Source: JAICUF01 sp038250675
GTDB taxonomy: Bacteria > Gemmatimonadota > Gemmatimonadetes > Gemmatimonadales > GWC2-71-9
Assembly: GCA_038250675.1 (NCBI GenBank)
Contig: JBBSCB010000002.1
Span: forward strand, 1-64,000
Reading direction: 5' to 3'
Length of the DNA: 64,000 bases
This document shows, piece after piece, positions 1 to 7,920 of the stretch. Under the pieces are notes generated by a model that did no database searches, was not told where the DNA came from, and was given only the letters and a program-made list of their open reading frames with translations. Positions within the stretch are counted from its first letter, which is position 1. Every line of letters starts with the position of its first letter. The translations under genes were made by a program, and so were the position numbers.

Positions 1-246
1 CCCTGGCATGGGCCCGCGCGCCCCGCGATGGCCCCACCTCCTGACACTCTTTCCCGCCCCGACGCTCTGCCGACCTGACGGATCCGGTTCCCCCCCACGC
101 GCCGTGATGATCGCCGCGCGCGGCCGCGGAGGGCCCCGGAAATCGGGGGGGGATTGGGGGGGCGGCCGCGGAGGGCCGCCGGTACGGGAAATCGCAAAGG
201 GCGGCCGCGAGGGCCGCGCAGTGATGCCGAATTGCGGTGGATGAGT
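1..246. other. Noncoding GC-rich stretch downstream of pilR
   Basis: No convincing gene is seen here. Short open frames exist on both strands but are rich in Gly, Arg and Pro and look like GC-driven noise. The right half carries the hairpin repeats listed separately. They lie just past the stop of the minus-strand response regulator, so a transcription-termination role is plausible. Confidence 0.6.
118..222. repeat. Three GCGGCCGC-type hairpin units
   Basis: Three short units built on GCGGCCGCG(G)AGGGCC start near 118, 162 and 203, roughly 42 bp apart. The middle unit is the cleanest inverted repeat, with 7-bp arms GGCGGCC/GGCCGCC around a GCGGAG loop. The third pairs GCGGCC with GGCCGC around GCGAG, and the first is less symmetric. 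A related perfect hairpin sits at the prfC stop codon. They probably terminate the pilSR transcript. Confidence 0.5.
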
Positions 247-1641
247 CTAGGCGCGGGCGGGAGAGGCGCCCTCCACCACCTGCTCCTCGTAGCGGCTCAG
301 CTTGCGGTACAGCGTCGAGGGGTCGATACCGAGGACCTCGGCCGCGCGGGTCTTGTTGCCGCCTTCGACCTGGAGCACCCACATGATGTAGGCCCGCTCG
401 ATCACGTCGAGCGTGGGGTTGCGATAGGAGCGCTCCGCGACGAGCGGCTCCTTCCGGCGGCGGGTAATCCGCTCCGGCAGCGCCCCGACATCGATGAGGT
501 TGCTGCGATTCAGGACGCCGGCGTGCTCCAGCGCGTTCTCCAGCTCCCGCACGTTGCCGGGCCATTCATAGACCATCACCGCGTCCATCGCCTCGGATGA
601 GAGCGCCTTGGGGTCGGCGTCATTCTCGGCGGCGGTCTGCTGGAGGAAGTTCTCGATCAGGGGCAGCAGGTCGTCCCGGCGATCCCGGAGCGGCGGCAGG
701 TTGAGGGCGATGACATTGAGGCGGTAGAAGAGGTCCGAGCGGAAGTTGCCGCGCCGGATCTCCTCCTCGAGATCGCGATTGGTGGCGGCGACGATCCGGA
801 CGTCTACCGGAATCGACTCGGTGGCGCCGACCGGAATGACCTCCCGCTCCTGGAGGACGCGCAGCAGCTTCACCTGGAGCGAGGGCGGCATCTCGCCCAC
901 CTCGTCGAGAAAGAACGTGCCGCCCCGCGCCGCCGCGAAGAGCCCCTGCTTGTCGCGCACCGCGCCGGTGAAGCTGCCCTTCACGTGCCCGAACAGCTCG
1001 CTCTCCAGCAGGTTCTCCGGCAGCGCGCCGCAGTTGATCGACATGAACGGCCCGTCCGCCCGGAGCGACAGGTTGTGGATGTACCGGGCCACGACCTCCT
1101 TGCCGGTGCCGCTCTCGCCCTGGATCAGCACGGTCGAGTCGGTGGGTGCCACGTGCTCGGCCAGCTTGAGGACGTCGAGGAATCGCTTGGCCTTGCCGAT
1201 GGGCCGGCTGACGCCGCTCTTGTCCTTGCGGCGGATCTCCTGTTTGAGCTGCTTGTTCTCCACCTTCACGGCGCGGTATTCACAGGCGCGCCGGAGGATG
1301 GCGACGAGCTCATCGTTGGAGAACGGCTTCTGGATGTAATAGAAGGCGCCGGAATTGACGGCACCGATGGCGCTCTGGAGCGAGGCCTGCGCGGTCATCA
1401 GGATGACGGGCGTCATCGGGTCCTGTTCCCGAGCGGCCTGCAGGATGTCGAGCCCGGAGACCTGGGGCATCCGCACGTCCGAGAGGATGATGTCGTGGGT
1501 CCCGCCGCGGATCTGCTCCAGGCCGGCCTTGCCGCCCTGCGCGGTGGTGACCTCGAATCCCTCGTTGCGCAGCAGAATGCGCAGGGTATCGAGAATGCCC
1601 GATTCATCGTCGACGACGAGTACCGACGGCTTCTGGCTCAT
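247..1641 (-). CDS. pilR: NtrC-family sigma-54 response regulator (PilR-like)
   Basis: Transcription activator that turns on sigma-54 promoters once phosphorylated. The 464-residue protein has an N-terminal receiver domain (about 5-120) with acidic residues D11/D12, phosphoacceptor D55 and the K105-P pair. An AAA+ domain follows, with Walker A GESGTGK (175-181), sigma-54 contact loop GSFTGA (222-227) and Walker B GGTFFLDEVGE (240-250). A Fis-type helix-turn-helix lies at about 415-455. The start overlaps the stop of the upstream kinase by 4 nt, so the two are translationally coupled. The PilR assignment rests on the PilS-like architecture of the partner kinase and on pilB/T/C genes 35 kb away; a generic NtrC-type role cannot be excluded. 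Confidence 0.85.
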   Translation of the reverse strand: MSQKPSVLVVDDESGILDTLRILLRNEGFEVTTAQGGKAGLEQIRGGTHDIILSDVRMPQVSGLDILQAAREQDPMTPVILMTAQASLQSAIGAVNSGAFYYIQKPFSNDELVAILRRACEYRAVKVENKQLKQEIRRKDKSGVSRPIGKAKRFLDVLKLAEHVAPTDSTVLIQGESGTGKEVVARYIHNLSLRADGPFMSINCGALPENLLESELFGHVKGSFTGAVRDKQGLFAAARGGTFFLDEVGEMPPSLQVKLLRVLQEREVIPVGATESIPVDVRIVAATNRDLEEEIRRGNFRSDLFYRLNVIALNLPPLRDRRDDLLPLIENFLQQTAAENDADPKALSSEAMDAVMVYEWPGNVRELENALEHAGVLNRSNLIDVGALPERITRRRKEPLVAERSYRNPTLDVIERAYIMWVLQVEGGNKTRAAEVLGIDPSTLYRKLSRYEEQVVEGASPARA

Positions 1642-3326
1642 GCGGCGTCCTCCGCCACGCGGGTGGCGGGCAAGAAGATGGTGAACGTTGTGCCCGCTCC
1701 GCGGGCCGATTCGACGAGCACGAGGCCGCCGTGCGCCTCGACCGCCCGCTGGACGATGGCGAGACCGAGTCCGCTGCCACCGGGCCGGGCGCTCACGAAC
1801 GGCTCGAACAGGTGCTCACGAATCTCGTCGGGTATCCCCGGGCCGTTGTCGCGGATGACCAGCCGTACGCCGCGCTCGATGCCGCTGCCCGGCGGCAGGT
1901 CCGGCTCGGCGACGCCGTGAATGGAGATCGTGACGCCCACCGGCCCGCGCGCCGCCTGCACCGCGTTGAGAAGCAGGTTGGCGATGGTCCGGTGCAGCAG
2001 GTCCTCGTCGCCGTCCAGCACGGTGCGCTCGCCCTCGATCCGAATCGCCGCATCGGGGCGGCAGTCGGGGTGCTCCCGGACCAGCCGCACCGCGGCGGTG
2101 GCCACGGCGTAGAGGTCCACCGGCTCGGACCGGGTGGCGCGCACCCGCGAAAAATCGAGAAATTCGCTGAGGATGCGGCTCAACCGGTCACTCTCGCGGA
2201 CGATGAGCCCGGCCAGGATCCGCTCGTCTTCGCCCGCGTGTCGCCCCCGCGCGAGCTGCTCAACCGAACTCCGGATCGAGGCGAGCGGATTGCGGATCTC
2301 GTGCGCCAGTGACGCGCTCAGCGCCGCGACCGCCTCCAGCCGCTCGGCGCGGAGATGGAGTTCCTGCAGCTGCTTGCTGTCCGAAATGTCGGTGAAGATC
2401 GCCGTCACCGACGGCGTGTCCTGCGCCTGCTGCTCAAACGTGGTGGTACTGAGTCCGATAGGAAACATCGCGCCATCGACCCGCAGCACCACGCCCTCAC
2501 CGCGGCTGACCTTGCGTCCGCTCCGGATGCCGGACACCACCGCGGCCCACAGCTCGGACGAGCGAAGCTTAAGCTGGTCGAGCACCGGCTGGCCAATCAG
2601 CGCCTCGCCGTCCAGCTCGAGCAGGCGCTCCGCCGTGGGATTGATGAACGCCAGCCGGCCGAGCGGGTCCACCGTCAGGACGCCCGAGCGGATGTTCCGC
2701 AGAATGTCGTCCGCCTCGAGGCGGACGCGCTGGAGCTCGGTCTCCAGCGTGGCCTGCTCCATCCCCGCCTCGCGCAGGCGGTGGCCCAGCAGCGCCACTA
2801 CGGCGAACACAATGTTGAAGAGCAGCAGCTGCGCCCAGAACGCCAGGTCCACGCTGCCCGGGATGTAGTGCGTAGCGCCGATGGCGTAGGCGATTGACGC
2901 CGCCACCACGGTCAGCGCGCCGGCCCTGAGCGGCATCAGCACGGCGTACGCCGCGATAACGAGCACGTAGATGGCCGGCGCGAGACTGGTGCTCGGTCCC
3001 ACCAGATAGACCAGGAGCGTGGCGAGGCCGAGGTCGGTCACGGCCTGGACGCCAAGGAACAGCGCGCCAACATCGCGTCGACGCACGAACACCGCCCAGG
3101 CGCCGTACGTCGTCACCGTAAAGGCGACGAGGACCGCGATGGCGACGAGAAATGCGGCATCGGGCCGGACGGTCGACACGAGCGCGGCGCCCACCAGCAT
3201 GCCGAGGGCGAGCAGCAACCGGCCCGCGAAGAGCCAGGAAAGCAGCGTGGGCTGGTTGGGCAACGACTTGGCGTGCCGGCGGGCGGCGGGTGCGGTGCCG
3301 GGCCGTCCGGAGGTCGCGTCGTGCAT
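1638..3326 (-). CDS. pilS: Membrane PAS sensor histidine kinase (PilS-like)
   Basis: Inner-membrane sensor kinase of 562 residues. About six hydrophobic segments lie in residues 28-180, then a PAS domain (about 200-315), a HisKA dimerisation domain with phosphoacceptor His342 in SLAHEIRNPL, and a HATPase with N box (NLLLNAVQAA), DNGPGIP and GSGLGLAI boxes. Six membrane segments followed by PAS, HisKA and HATPase is the PilS layout. The ATG at 3326 is chosen over one 23 codons upstream because GAGGTGTG precedes it and the longer N-terminus would overlap the likely promoter. It is the first gene of a two-gene unit with pilR. Confidence 0.82.
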   Translation of the reverse strand: MHDATSGRPGTAPAARRHAKSLPNQPTLLSWLFAGRLLLALGMLVGAALVSTVRPDAAFLVAIAVLVAFTVTTYGAWAVFVRRRDVGALFLGVQAVTDLGLATLLVYLVGPSTSLAPAIYVLVIAAYAVLMPLRAGALTVVAASIAYAIGATHYIPGSVDLAFWAQLLLFNIVFAVVALLGHRLREAGMEQATLETELQRVRLEADDILRNIRSGVLTVDPLGRLAFINPTAERLLELDGEALIGQPVLDQLKLRSSELWAAVVSGIRSGRKVSRGEGVVLRVDGAMFPIGLSTTTFEQQAQDTPSVTAIFTDISDSKQLQELHLRAERLEAVAALSASLAHEIRNPLASIRSSVEQLARGRHAGEDERILAGLIVRESDRLSRILSEFLDFSRVRATRSEPVDLYAVATAAVRLVREHPDCRPDAAIRIEGERTVLDGDEDLLHRTIANLLLNAVQAARGPVGVTISIHGVAEPDLPPGSGIERGVRLVIRDNGPGIPDEIREHLFEPFVSARPGGSGLGLAIVQRAVEAHGGLVLVESARGAGTTFTIFLPATRVAEDAA

Positions 3327-3369
3327 CACACCTCGGAGAGCGGCGACGGATTTCGCAGAGCGAGCCGCA

Positions 3370-3375
3370 AATATA
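3370..3375 (-). promoter_or_regulatory. Candidate -10 box for pilSR
   Basis: TATATT on the minus strand in an AT-rich island between two divergent genes, about 45 bp upstream of the pilS ATG. No strong -35 hexamer is evident, so this is a candidate only. Confidence 0.35.
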
Positions 3376-3388
3376 GCATATTCCGCCC

Positions 3389-3766
3389 ATGCCATGGTTC
3401 GTGTACATCGCCCGCTGCGCGGACGGGAGTCTCTATACCGGCGTCACCACCGATGTGGTGCGTCGGCTGCGCCAGCACAACGCCGCGCGCGGCGCCGCGT
3501 ACGTGCGCACCCGGCGGCCCGCGACGCTGGCCCACAGCGAACCGGCACCAGATCGCGGTGCCGCGTTGCGGCGCGAGCATGCCATTAAGGCAATGACGCG
3601 CGACGCGAAGCTGCAATTGATCAGTGCGTCGATGTCGCCGGCGGCACGGATTGATGCAGACCGGCCGGGCGCCGCAAAGGCGCCCGGCCGGCACGAACGG
3701 AATGTGACGGGCCTCAGTGGCCGACGTGCTTCTGTGCCACCTGTGCCGCGGCGAGGTGCGCCCTGA
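3389..3766 (+). CDS. GIY-YIG nuclease-superfamily protein
   Basis: Small protein of the GIY-YIG superfamily (YhbQ/UvrC-N-like single domain). Residues 1-85 match the family: VYIARCADGSLYTGVT holds the paired aromatic/Gly core, followed by RRLRQHN and a late REHAIK with the conserved Glu. Members of this size are usually about 85-100 residues; this frame runs to 125. The extra tail is encoded across a perfect 13-bp hairpin (3661-3691) and overlaps the 3' end of the convergent DUF4142 gene by 53 bp, so it may be meaningless read-on after loss of an earlier stop. No clear Shine-Dalgarno is seen. The exact cellular role of this subfamily is unknown. Confidence 0.75.
   Translation: MPWFVYIARCADGSLYTGVTTDVVRRLRQHNAARGAAYVRTRRPATLAHSEPAPDRGAALRREHAIKAMTRDAKLQLISASMSPAARIDADRPGAAKAPGRHERNVTGLSGRRASVPPVPRRGAP
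3661..3691. terminator. Perfect 13-bp hairpin
   Basis: Arms CCGGCCGGGCGCC and GGCGCCCGGCCGG around a GCAAA loop. It sits 23 bp past the stop of the minus-strand lipoprotein gene, where it would terminate that operon, but also inside the 3' end of the GIY-YIG reading frame. No U-tract follows on either strand. Confidence 0.55.
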
Positions 3767-4295
3767 GCACCGGAATCGTGTTCTGCAGCAGCGCCTTTAC
3801 GCCGGTGCCGGCGGCGGCCGGAAGCAGCGTGTTCTGCAACTTGTCGATCGTCGCCGTATGGTCGTCGATCTCCTGCTGGACCCAGGCGCTGTCGGCGGCG
3901 GCACCGCTCAGGCCCTGGAGCCCGGCCGGTGCGGCAGTGGCGGTGTCGACCGCCGGCAGCGTCACATTGAGCGTGGCGGCGGCATCGGTAACCTGCCGGA
4001 GATTGGCGACGTGGTCGGTGGCAAGCCGCGTCGCGAGGGTCCGCACGGACGCGTTTGAGGTCTGGACGCGCATGTAGCGCGCGCCGCCGATCTCGGCCGC
4101 ATCGGCGCGCGCCACCTGAGAGAGGATGCCCGCATCATCCAGCGCTATCGTCGTGTCGGCGGCGGGGGCCGCCATCGGCGCTGTGGTATCGGGAGTTGCC
4201 ATTGCCGACGTGTCGCCGACGGCGTTGGCCGGGCGTTCGCCGCCCGAACAGGCAGCGGCAAATGCGGCAAGGGTGAGGAGTGCCCACTTCTTGAC
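3714..4295 (-). CDS. DUF4142-type lipoprotein with non-standard start
   Basis: Predicted lipoprotein of about 193 residues. A KKW n-region, a short hydrophobic stretch and lipobox AAAC are followed by a linker rich in Ala, Thr and Pro. The alpha-helical domain after it (about 50-193) resembles DUF4142 (ferritin-like fold), with repeated Asp/His/Gln helices such as LATDHVANLRQ and EIDDHTATIDKL. The natural start would be the codon before KKW, preceded by AGGAG at proper spacing, but that codon reads GTC, not GTG or ATG. The only nearby alternative in frame is a CTG overlapping the upstream stop. It lies 17 nt after another lipoprotein gene, with which it is probably co-transcribed. Function unknown. 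Confidence 0.6.
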   Translation of the reverse strand, partial: VKKWALLTLAAFAAACSGGERPANAVGDTSAMATPDTTAPMAAPAADTTIALDDAGILSQVARADAAEIGGARYMRVQTSNASVRTLATRLATDHVANLRQVTDAAATLNVTLPAVDTATAAPAGLQGLSGAAADSAWVQQEIDDHTATIDKLQNTLLPAAAGTGVKALLQNTIPVLRAHLAAAQVAQKHVGH

Positions 4296-4312
4296 CGGTC
4301 TCCTGCTGAAGG

Positions 4313-4627
4313 TCAGCGCGAGGCGCGGCCTTCGGGCGGGGCACCTGCCTCGGTGACCGTGCCGCGCCGTTCCGGCGGGCGCCCGCTGTTGCCGTCGGCC
4401 GCCGGGTGATGGATCGTCTCCGAGGTGTCCTGCTGAATCCGGCCCGAGACGGCCGTGGGATCGGAGCCGCCGGTGACGCCCTCCGACCCGGGCGCCGTCT
4501 CGACCGTGGCGCCGCGGTTGGCCGAGCTGTCCGCGTAATCGTCGGGCGAGCAGCCGGCGAGCATGAGCGTGACGCCCATCGCGATCGCGGGCACAAGGAA
4601 CGGGTACCGGCCATGGCGCTTCCGCAT
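4313..4627 (-). CDS. Small lipoprotein, function unknown
   Basis: A 104-residue protein with a classic lipoprotein signal: basic start MRKRHGR, a hydrophobic core and lipobox LAGC at about residues 22-25. The mature part is short, polar and low in complexity (Ser, Thr, Glu, Gly, Pro), so it is probably disordered. No domain is recognised. The ATG at 4627 has GAGGAAG just upstream; longer frames to its left lack a signal peptide. It is the first of two lipoprotein genes pointing the same way, with its stop 17 nt before the DUF4142-like gene. Confidence 0.55.
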   Translation of the reverse strand: MRKRHGRYPFLVPAIAMGVTLMLAGCSPDDYADSSANRGATVETAPGSEGVTGGSDPTAVSGRIQQDTSETIHHPAADGNSGRPPERRGTVTEAGAPPEGRASR

Positions 4628-4742
4628 CGGCTTCCTCGGGTCGAGATGAATGAGTTCCGGCCGGCCCGGCCGGATCGCCACGGCGTCGTTCAAGATGCGC
4701 CCACCGCGCGCACGACAATGTGACAGATGACCACCGGATTTT

Positions 4743-7700
4743 CTAGCGGTCGAGCAGCTGACGGATCCGGGCCGTGAGGCTCTGGGGTGAAAACGGCTTC
4801 TCGAGCAGGGCGACGTCACGCTCGTCGCCGCCCCGTCGCAGCGCCTCGCTCCCGGTGTAGCCCGACATGAACAGGATCGGGATGCCCGGACGGCGCTGGC
4901 GCAGCTGACCCGCCAGCGACTTGCCGTCCATGCCGGGCATGACCACGTCGCTCAGCACGGCGTCGACCTCCAGGCCGCCGTCTACCAGCGCCAGCGCTGC
5001 GGCGCCGCCGCTCGCCTCGGTGACGGCATAGCCGGCCTGGCGGAGAATGCGTGCGGCCAGCGCCCGGACGGCGGCCTCGTCCTCCACCACGAGAATCCGC
5101 TCGGTCCCTCCCACTGGCGGGGCGCCCGGCTCGGGATCGGGCTCGACCGGTTCGGCCACCTCAGGCAGCCACACGGTGAACGACGTCCCCTGCCGCGCCT
5201 GGCTCTCCACCCAAAGATAGCCGCCGGTCTGCGACACGATGGCGTACACCACCGAGAGGCCCAGTCCGGAATTCTGCGCACCCGGCTTGGTGGTGAAGAA
5301 CGGCTCGAAGATGCGGGCCCGCGTGTCGGTGTCCATCCCCTGCCCCGTGTCCCGGACGATGAGCCGGACATACCGGCCGGCCGGCATCTCGAGCCCGAAG
5401 AGCCGGTAGGCGGCGCCCGGCGCCAGCGAGACGCTCCGGGTCTCGATGGCGAGCGTGCCGCCCCCGGGCATCGCATCGCGCGCGTTGAGCGCGAGATTCA
5501 TGATGACCTGCTCGAGCTGGCCGCGATCGGCCCGCACCGCACCGAGCGCCGGCAGGGACGTCTCGAGGGCGATGCGCTCTCCCACCAGGGGGCGGAGCAT
5601 CTTTTCCATGTCGCGCACGACGACGTTGAGGTCCACGAGACGGGGCCGCACCAGCTGCGCGCTGCCGAACGACAGGAGTTGCCGGGTGAGCCCCGAGGCC
5701 CGCTCGGCGGCCTTCCGGATCTCCTCGGCGTCGCGCCGGCGCGGGTCGTCGGCGTCGATCGCCTGGTAGAGAAAATCCGCGAAGCCGATGATGATCATCA
5801 GCATGTTGTTGAAGTCATGCGCCACGCCGCCGGCCAGCCGCCCCACCGCCTCCATCTTGTGCGCCTGCCGGACCTGCTCCTCAGCGCGTCGGCGCTCGGT
5901 CAGGTCCTGCACGTTGGCCGCATAATAAAGAAGGGTGCCGTCCGCATCGCGAATGGCCGCGAGGTCGACGACCGCGGGGATCTCCTGTCCGTCGTGCCGC
6001 CGGTGGGTCACTTCGAAGGTCGCGCGCCCCTCGCGCCGGGCGACGTCGAGCCGCCAGGCCTCCTCCGGATCGGCCCCTTCCCCAAGGAGCCGCGTGACCG
6101 GCCGGCCCACCAGCGCCTCCGGCTCGTAGCCGTGGATCCGGGCGAACGCCGGGTTGAGGGCCTCGAGCGTCTGGCCGTCAGCGCCGAGGATCACCACCCC
6201 CCACCCGGCGTGCTCGAAGATGTGCGCCCACTTGCGGAGACCGGCCTCGGCCCGGGCGCGCTGCTCCAGCTCCGACTGCGCGGCGCGGTAGAGCCGCGCA
6301 TTGAGCACGGCGAGCGCGGCGCGCGCCGCCAGATCGCGCGTCACCGCCAGGTCTGCCTCCTCGTAGTGGCGGCCCGATTCCGCGAAGCAGAAGGTGAGCG
6401 CACCCAGCGTCTGGCCGCGCGCGATCAGCGGTACGCTGATGAGCGATCGCGGCGCAAGGTCCCGCAGATAGGTTCGATGCGCGTCGTCGCGCCCGATCCC
6501 GGTCAGCTCCTGCGCCGTCATCTCGGGGATGAACGTCGGCTCGCCGCTCACCAGTGCACGCGAGATCGGATGATTGGTCCAGCGAGGATCCGGCGCGTGT
6601 CGAAGCGACTCCGCGCGGAGCCGTTCCCCCTTGGCGGGATCGCGATGGGCAAACTCCACCCGCTGCACCTGCCCGCCCTCCTCCAGCAGATCCACCAGGC
6701 AGTAATCGGCCAGCGCGGGCACGGCCATGCGGCCGACGGCGGCGAGCGTCGAGGCGTACTCGAGCGAGGAGCTGAGCGCCGCGCTCGCGTCGGCCAGCGC
6801 CCGCTGCGCGCGCTCCTGCTGGCGGCGGGAAGTGACATCGAGATAGGCGCCGACCGCACCGCGGATGTGGCGCGGCCGGTCGAGGATCGGGGCGACGTAG
6901 CACAGGATCGCCAGGATCCGGCCGTCCGCCCGCTGGATCTCGACCTCCTCGCCGTCGATCAGCTCGCCGCGCTCGGCCCGCGACATGGGCAGCTCATCGG
7001 CCTCGAGCGGTCGGCCATCGCGATAGAAGCGATAGGGGACCCGCTCCGCGGCGTCTGCGTCAGCCGACGGTACCGTCCCTGGCGGAATCCCGAGGATGCG
7101 AGCGAGCGCCGGATTGATCCGGAGCGCTCGTGCGTCGGGATCGAGGCTGATGCCGATGCCCACCGGCATCACGTCGAGCAGGGTCTGCAGCTCGGTGACC
7201 CGGCGCGCGAGGTCGACATTGAGGCGGCGGATCTCGACTTCGGCGCTCTTCCGCTCCGTCACGTCCCGCGAGTACGAAACGACACCGTCGGCGGTGGGAC
7301 TGATGCGAACGCTGAACCAGCGTTCGAACGGTCCGGGCTGGACCTCGATCTCGACCGGCCGCTGAAGGGCCACCGCGCGCTCGGCCGCGGCCTGAAGATC
7401 GGTGCCGGCCAGCGCCGGTATCGCCTCCCAGAGCACGCGTCCCACGAGGGCATGCCGGGTGAGGCCGAGCGGGGCGAGGTACGGCTCGGCCCGGGCGTTG
7501 ACGAGGGTCACGCGCCATGCGTGATCGCAAGCGATGAACACTTCGCGGATCGAGTCGAGCATCGTCGACGCGTCGACCGTCGGACCGGGCGCCGCACTCG
7601 CGACGGCGGTGAGCCCTCCGGATGCCGCGTAGAGCCGGATGTCCACCGGTGACGCGACGGCGTCGGCGAGTCGGACCCACTGTACGCCCGCCCCGGCACG

Positions 7701-7916
7701 GAGCGCCGCCGACACGGCGGCCGCCAGCGACGCCGCGGTTGAACCGGCCGGCGACGACGTCAGCAGCAGGCCGGCATCGGCCGATCCGTACATCCGCGTG
7801 AGGAGCCCGCCGGCCGCCGCGTTGGCAAACGTCAGGCGGCCGTCGGCATCCGCGACAAAGACCGGATCGGTGATCCGCTCGAGCGCGGCCTCACCGCCGG
7901 GAGACGCGTCCGCCAT
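4743..7916 (-). CDS. Cytosolic hybrid histidine kinase with four PAS and one GAF domain
   Basis: A 1057-residue multisensor kinase without evident membrane segments. Order: PAS (about 12-110), PAS (120-240), PAS (250-375), GAF (395-545), PAS (560-680), HisKA with phosphoacceptor His in VAHDFNNML, HATPase (NLALNARDAMPGGG; DTGQGMD; FEPFFTTK), then a C-terminal receiver with phosphoacceptor Asp in LSDVVMPGMDG. HDFNN places it with NtrB-like hybrid kinases. No output domain is attached and no response regulator lies next door, so the partner is unknown. The ATG at 7916 starts 4 nt after the stop of the lytic transglycosylase; the longer open frame upstream is out-of-frame read-through of that gene. 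Confidence 0.88.
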   Translation of the reverse strand: MADASPGGEAALERITDPVFVADADGRLTFANAAAGGLLTRMYGSADAGLLLTSSPAGSTAASLAAAVSAALRAGAGVQWVRLADAVASPVDIRLYAASGGLTAVASAAPGPTVDASTMLDSIREVFIACDHAWRVTLVNARAEPYLAPLGLTRHALVGRVLWEAIPALAGTDLQAAAERAVALQRPVEIEVQPGPFERWFSVRISPTADGVVSYSRDVTERKSAEVEIRRLNVDLARRVTELQTLLDVMPVGIGISLDPDARALRINPALARILGIPPGTVPSADADAAERVPYRFYRDGRPLEADELPMSRAERGELIDGEEVEIQRADGRILAILCYVAPILDRPRHIRGAVGAYLDVTSRRQQERAQRALADASAALSSSLEYASTLAAVGRMAVPALADYCLVDLLEEGGQVQRVEFAHRDPAKGERLRAESLRHAPDPRWTNHPISRALVSGEPTFIPEMTAQELTGIGRDDAHRTYLRDLAPRSLISVPLIARGQTLGALTFCFAESGRHYEEADLAVTRDLAARAALAVLNARLYRAAQSELEQRARAEAGLRKWAHIFEHAGWGVVILGADGQTLEALNPAFARIHGYEPEALVGRPVTRLLGEGADPEEAWRLDVARREGRATFEVTHRRHDGQEIPAVVDLAAIRDADGTLLYYAANVQDLTERRRAEEQVRQAHKMEAVGRLAGGVAHDFNNMLMIIIGFADFLYQAIDADDPRRRDAEEIRKAAERASGLTRQLLSFGSAQLVRPRLVDLNVVVRDMEKMLRPLVGERIALETSLPALGAVRADRGQLEQVIMNLALNARDAMPGGGTLAIETRSVSLAPGAAYRLFGLEMPAGRYVRLIVRDTGQGMDTDTRARIFEPFFTTKPGAQNSGLGLSVVYAIVSQTGGYLWVESQARQGTSFTVWLPEVAEPVEPDPEPGAPPVGGTERILVVEDEAAVRALAARILRQAGYAVTEASGGAAALALVDGGLEVDAVLSDVVMPGMDGKSLAGQLRQRRPGIPILFMSGYTGSEALRRGGDERDVALLEKPFSPQSLTARIRQLLDR

Positions 7917-7920
7917 CGCG

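Noticed and set aside
118..222. CRISPR array
   Set aside because: Only three short, unequal, self-complementary units with GC-rich spacing and no cas genes.
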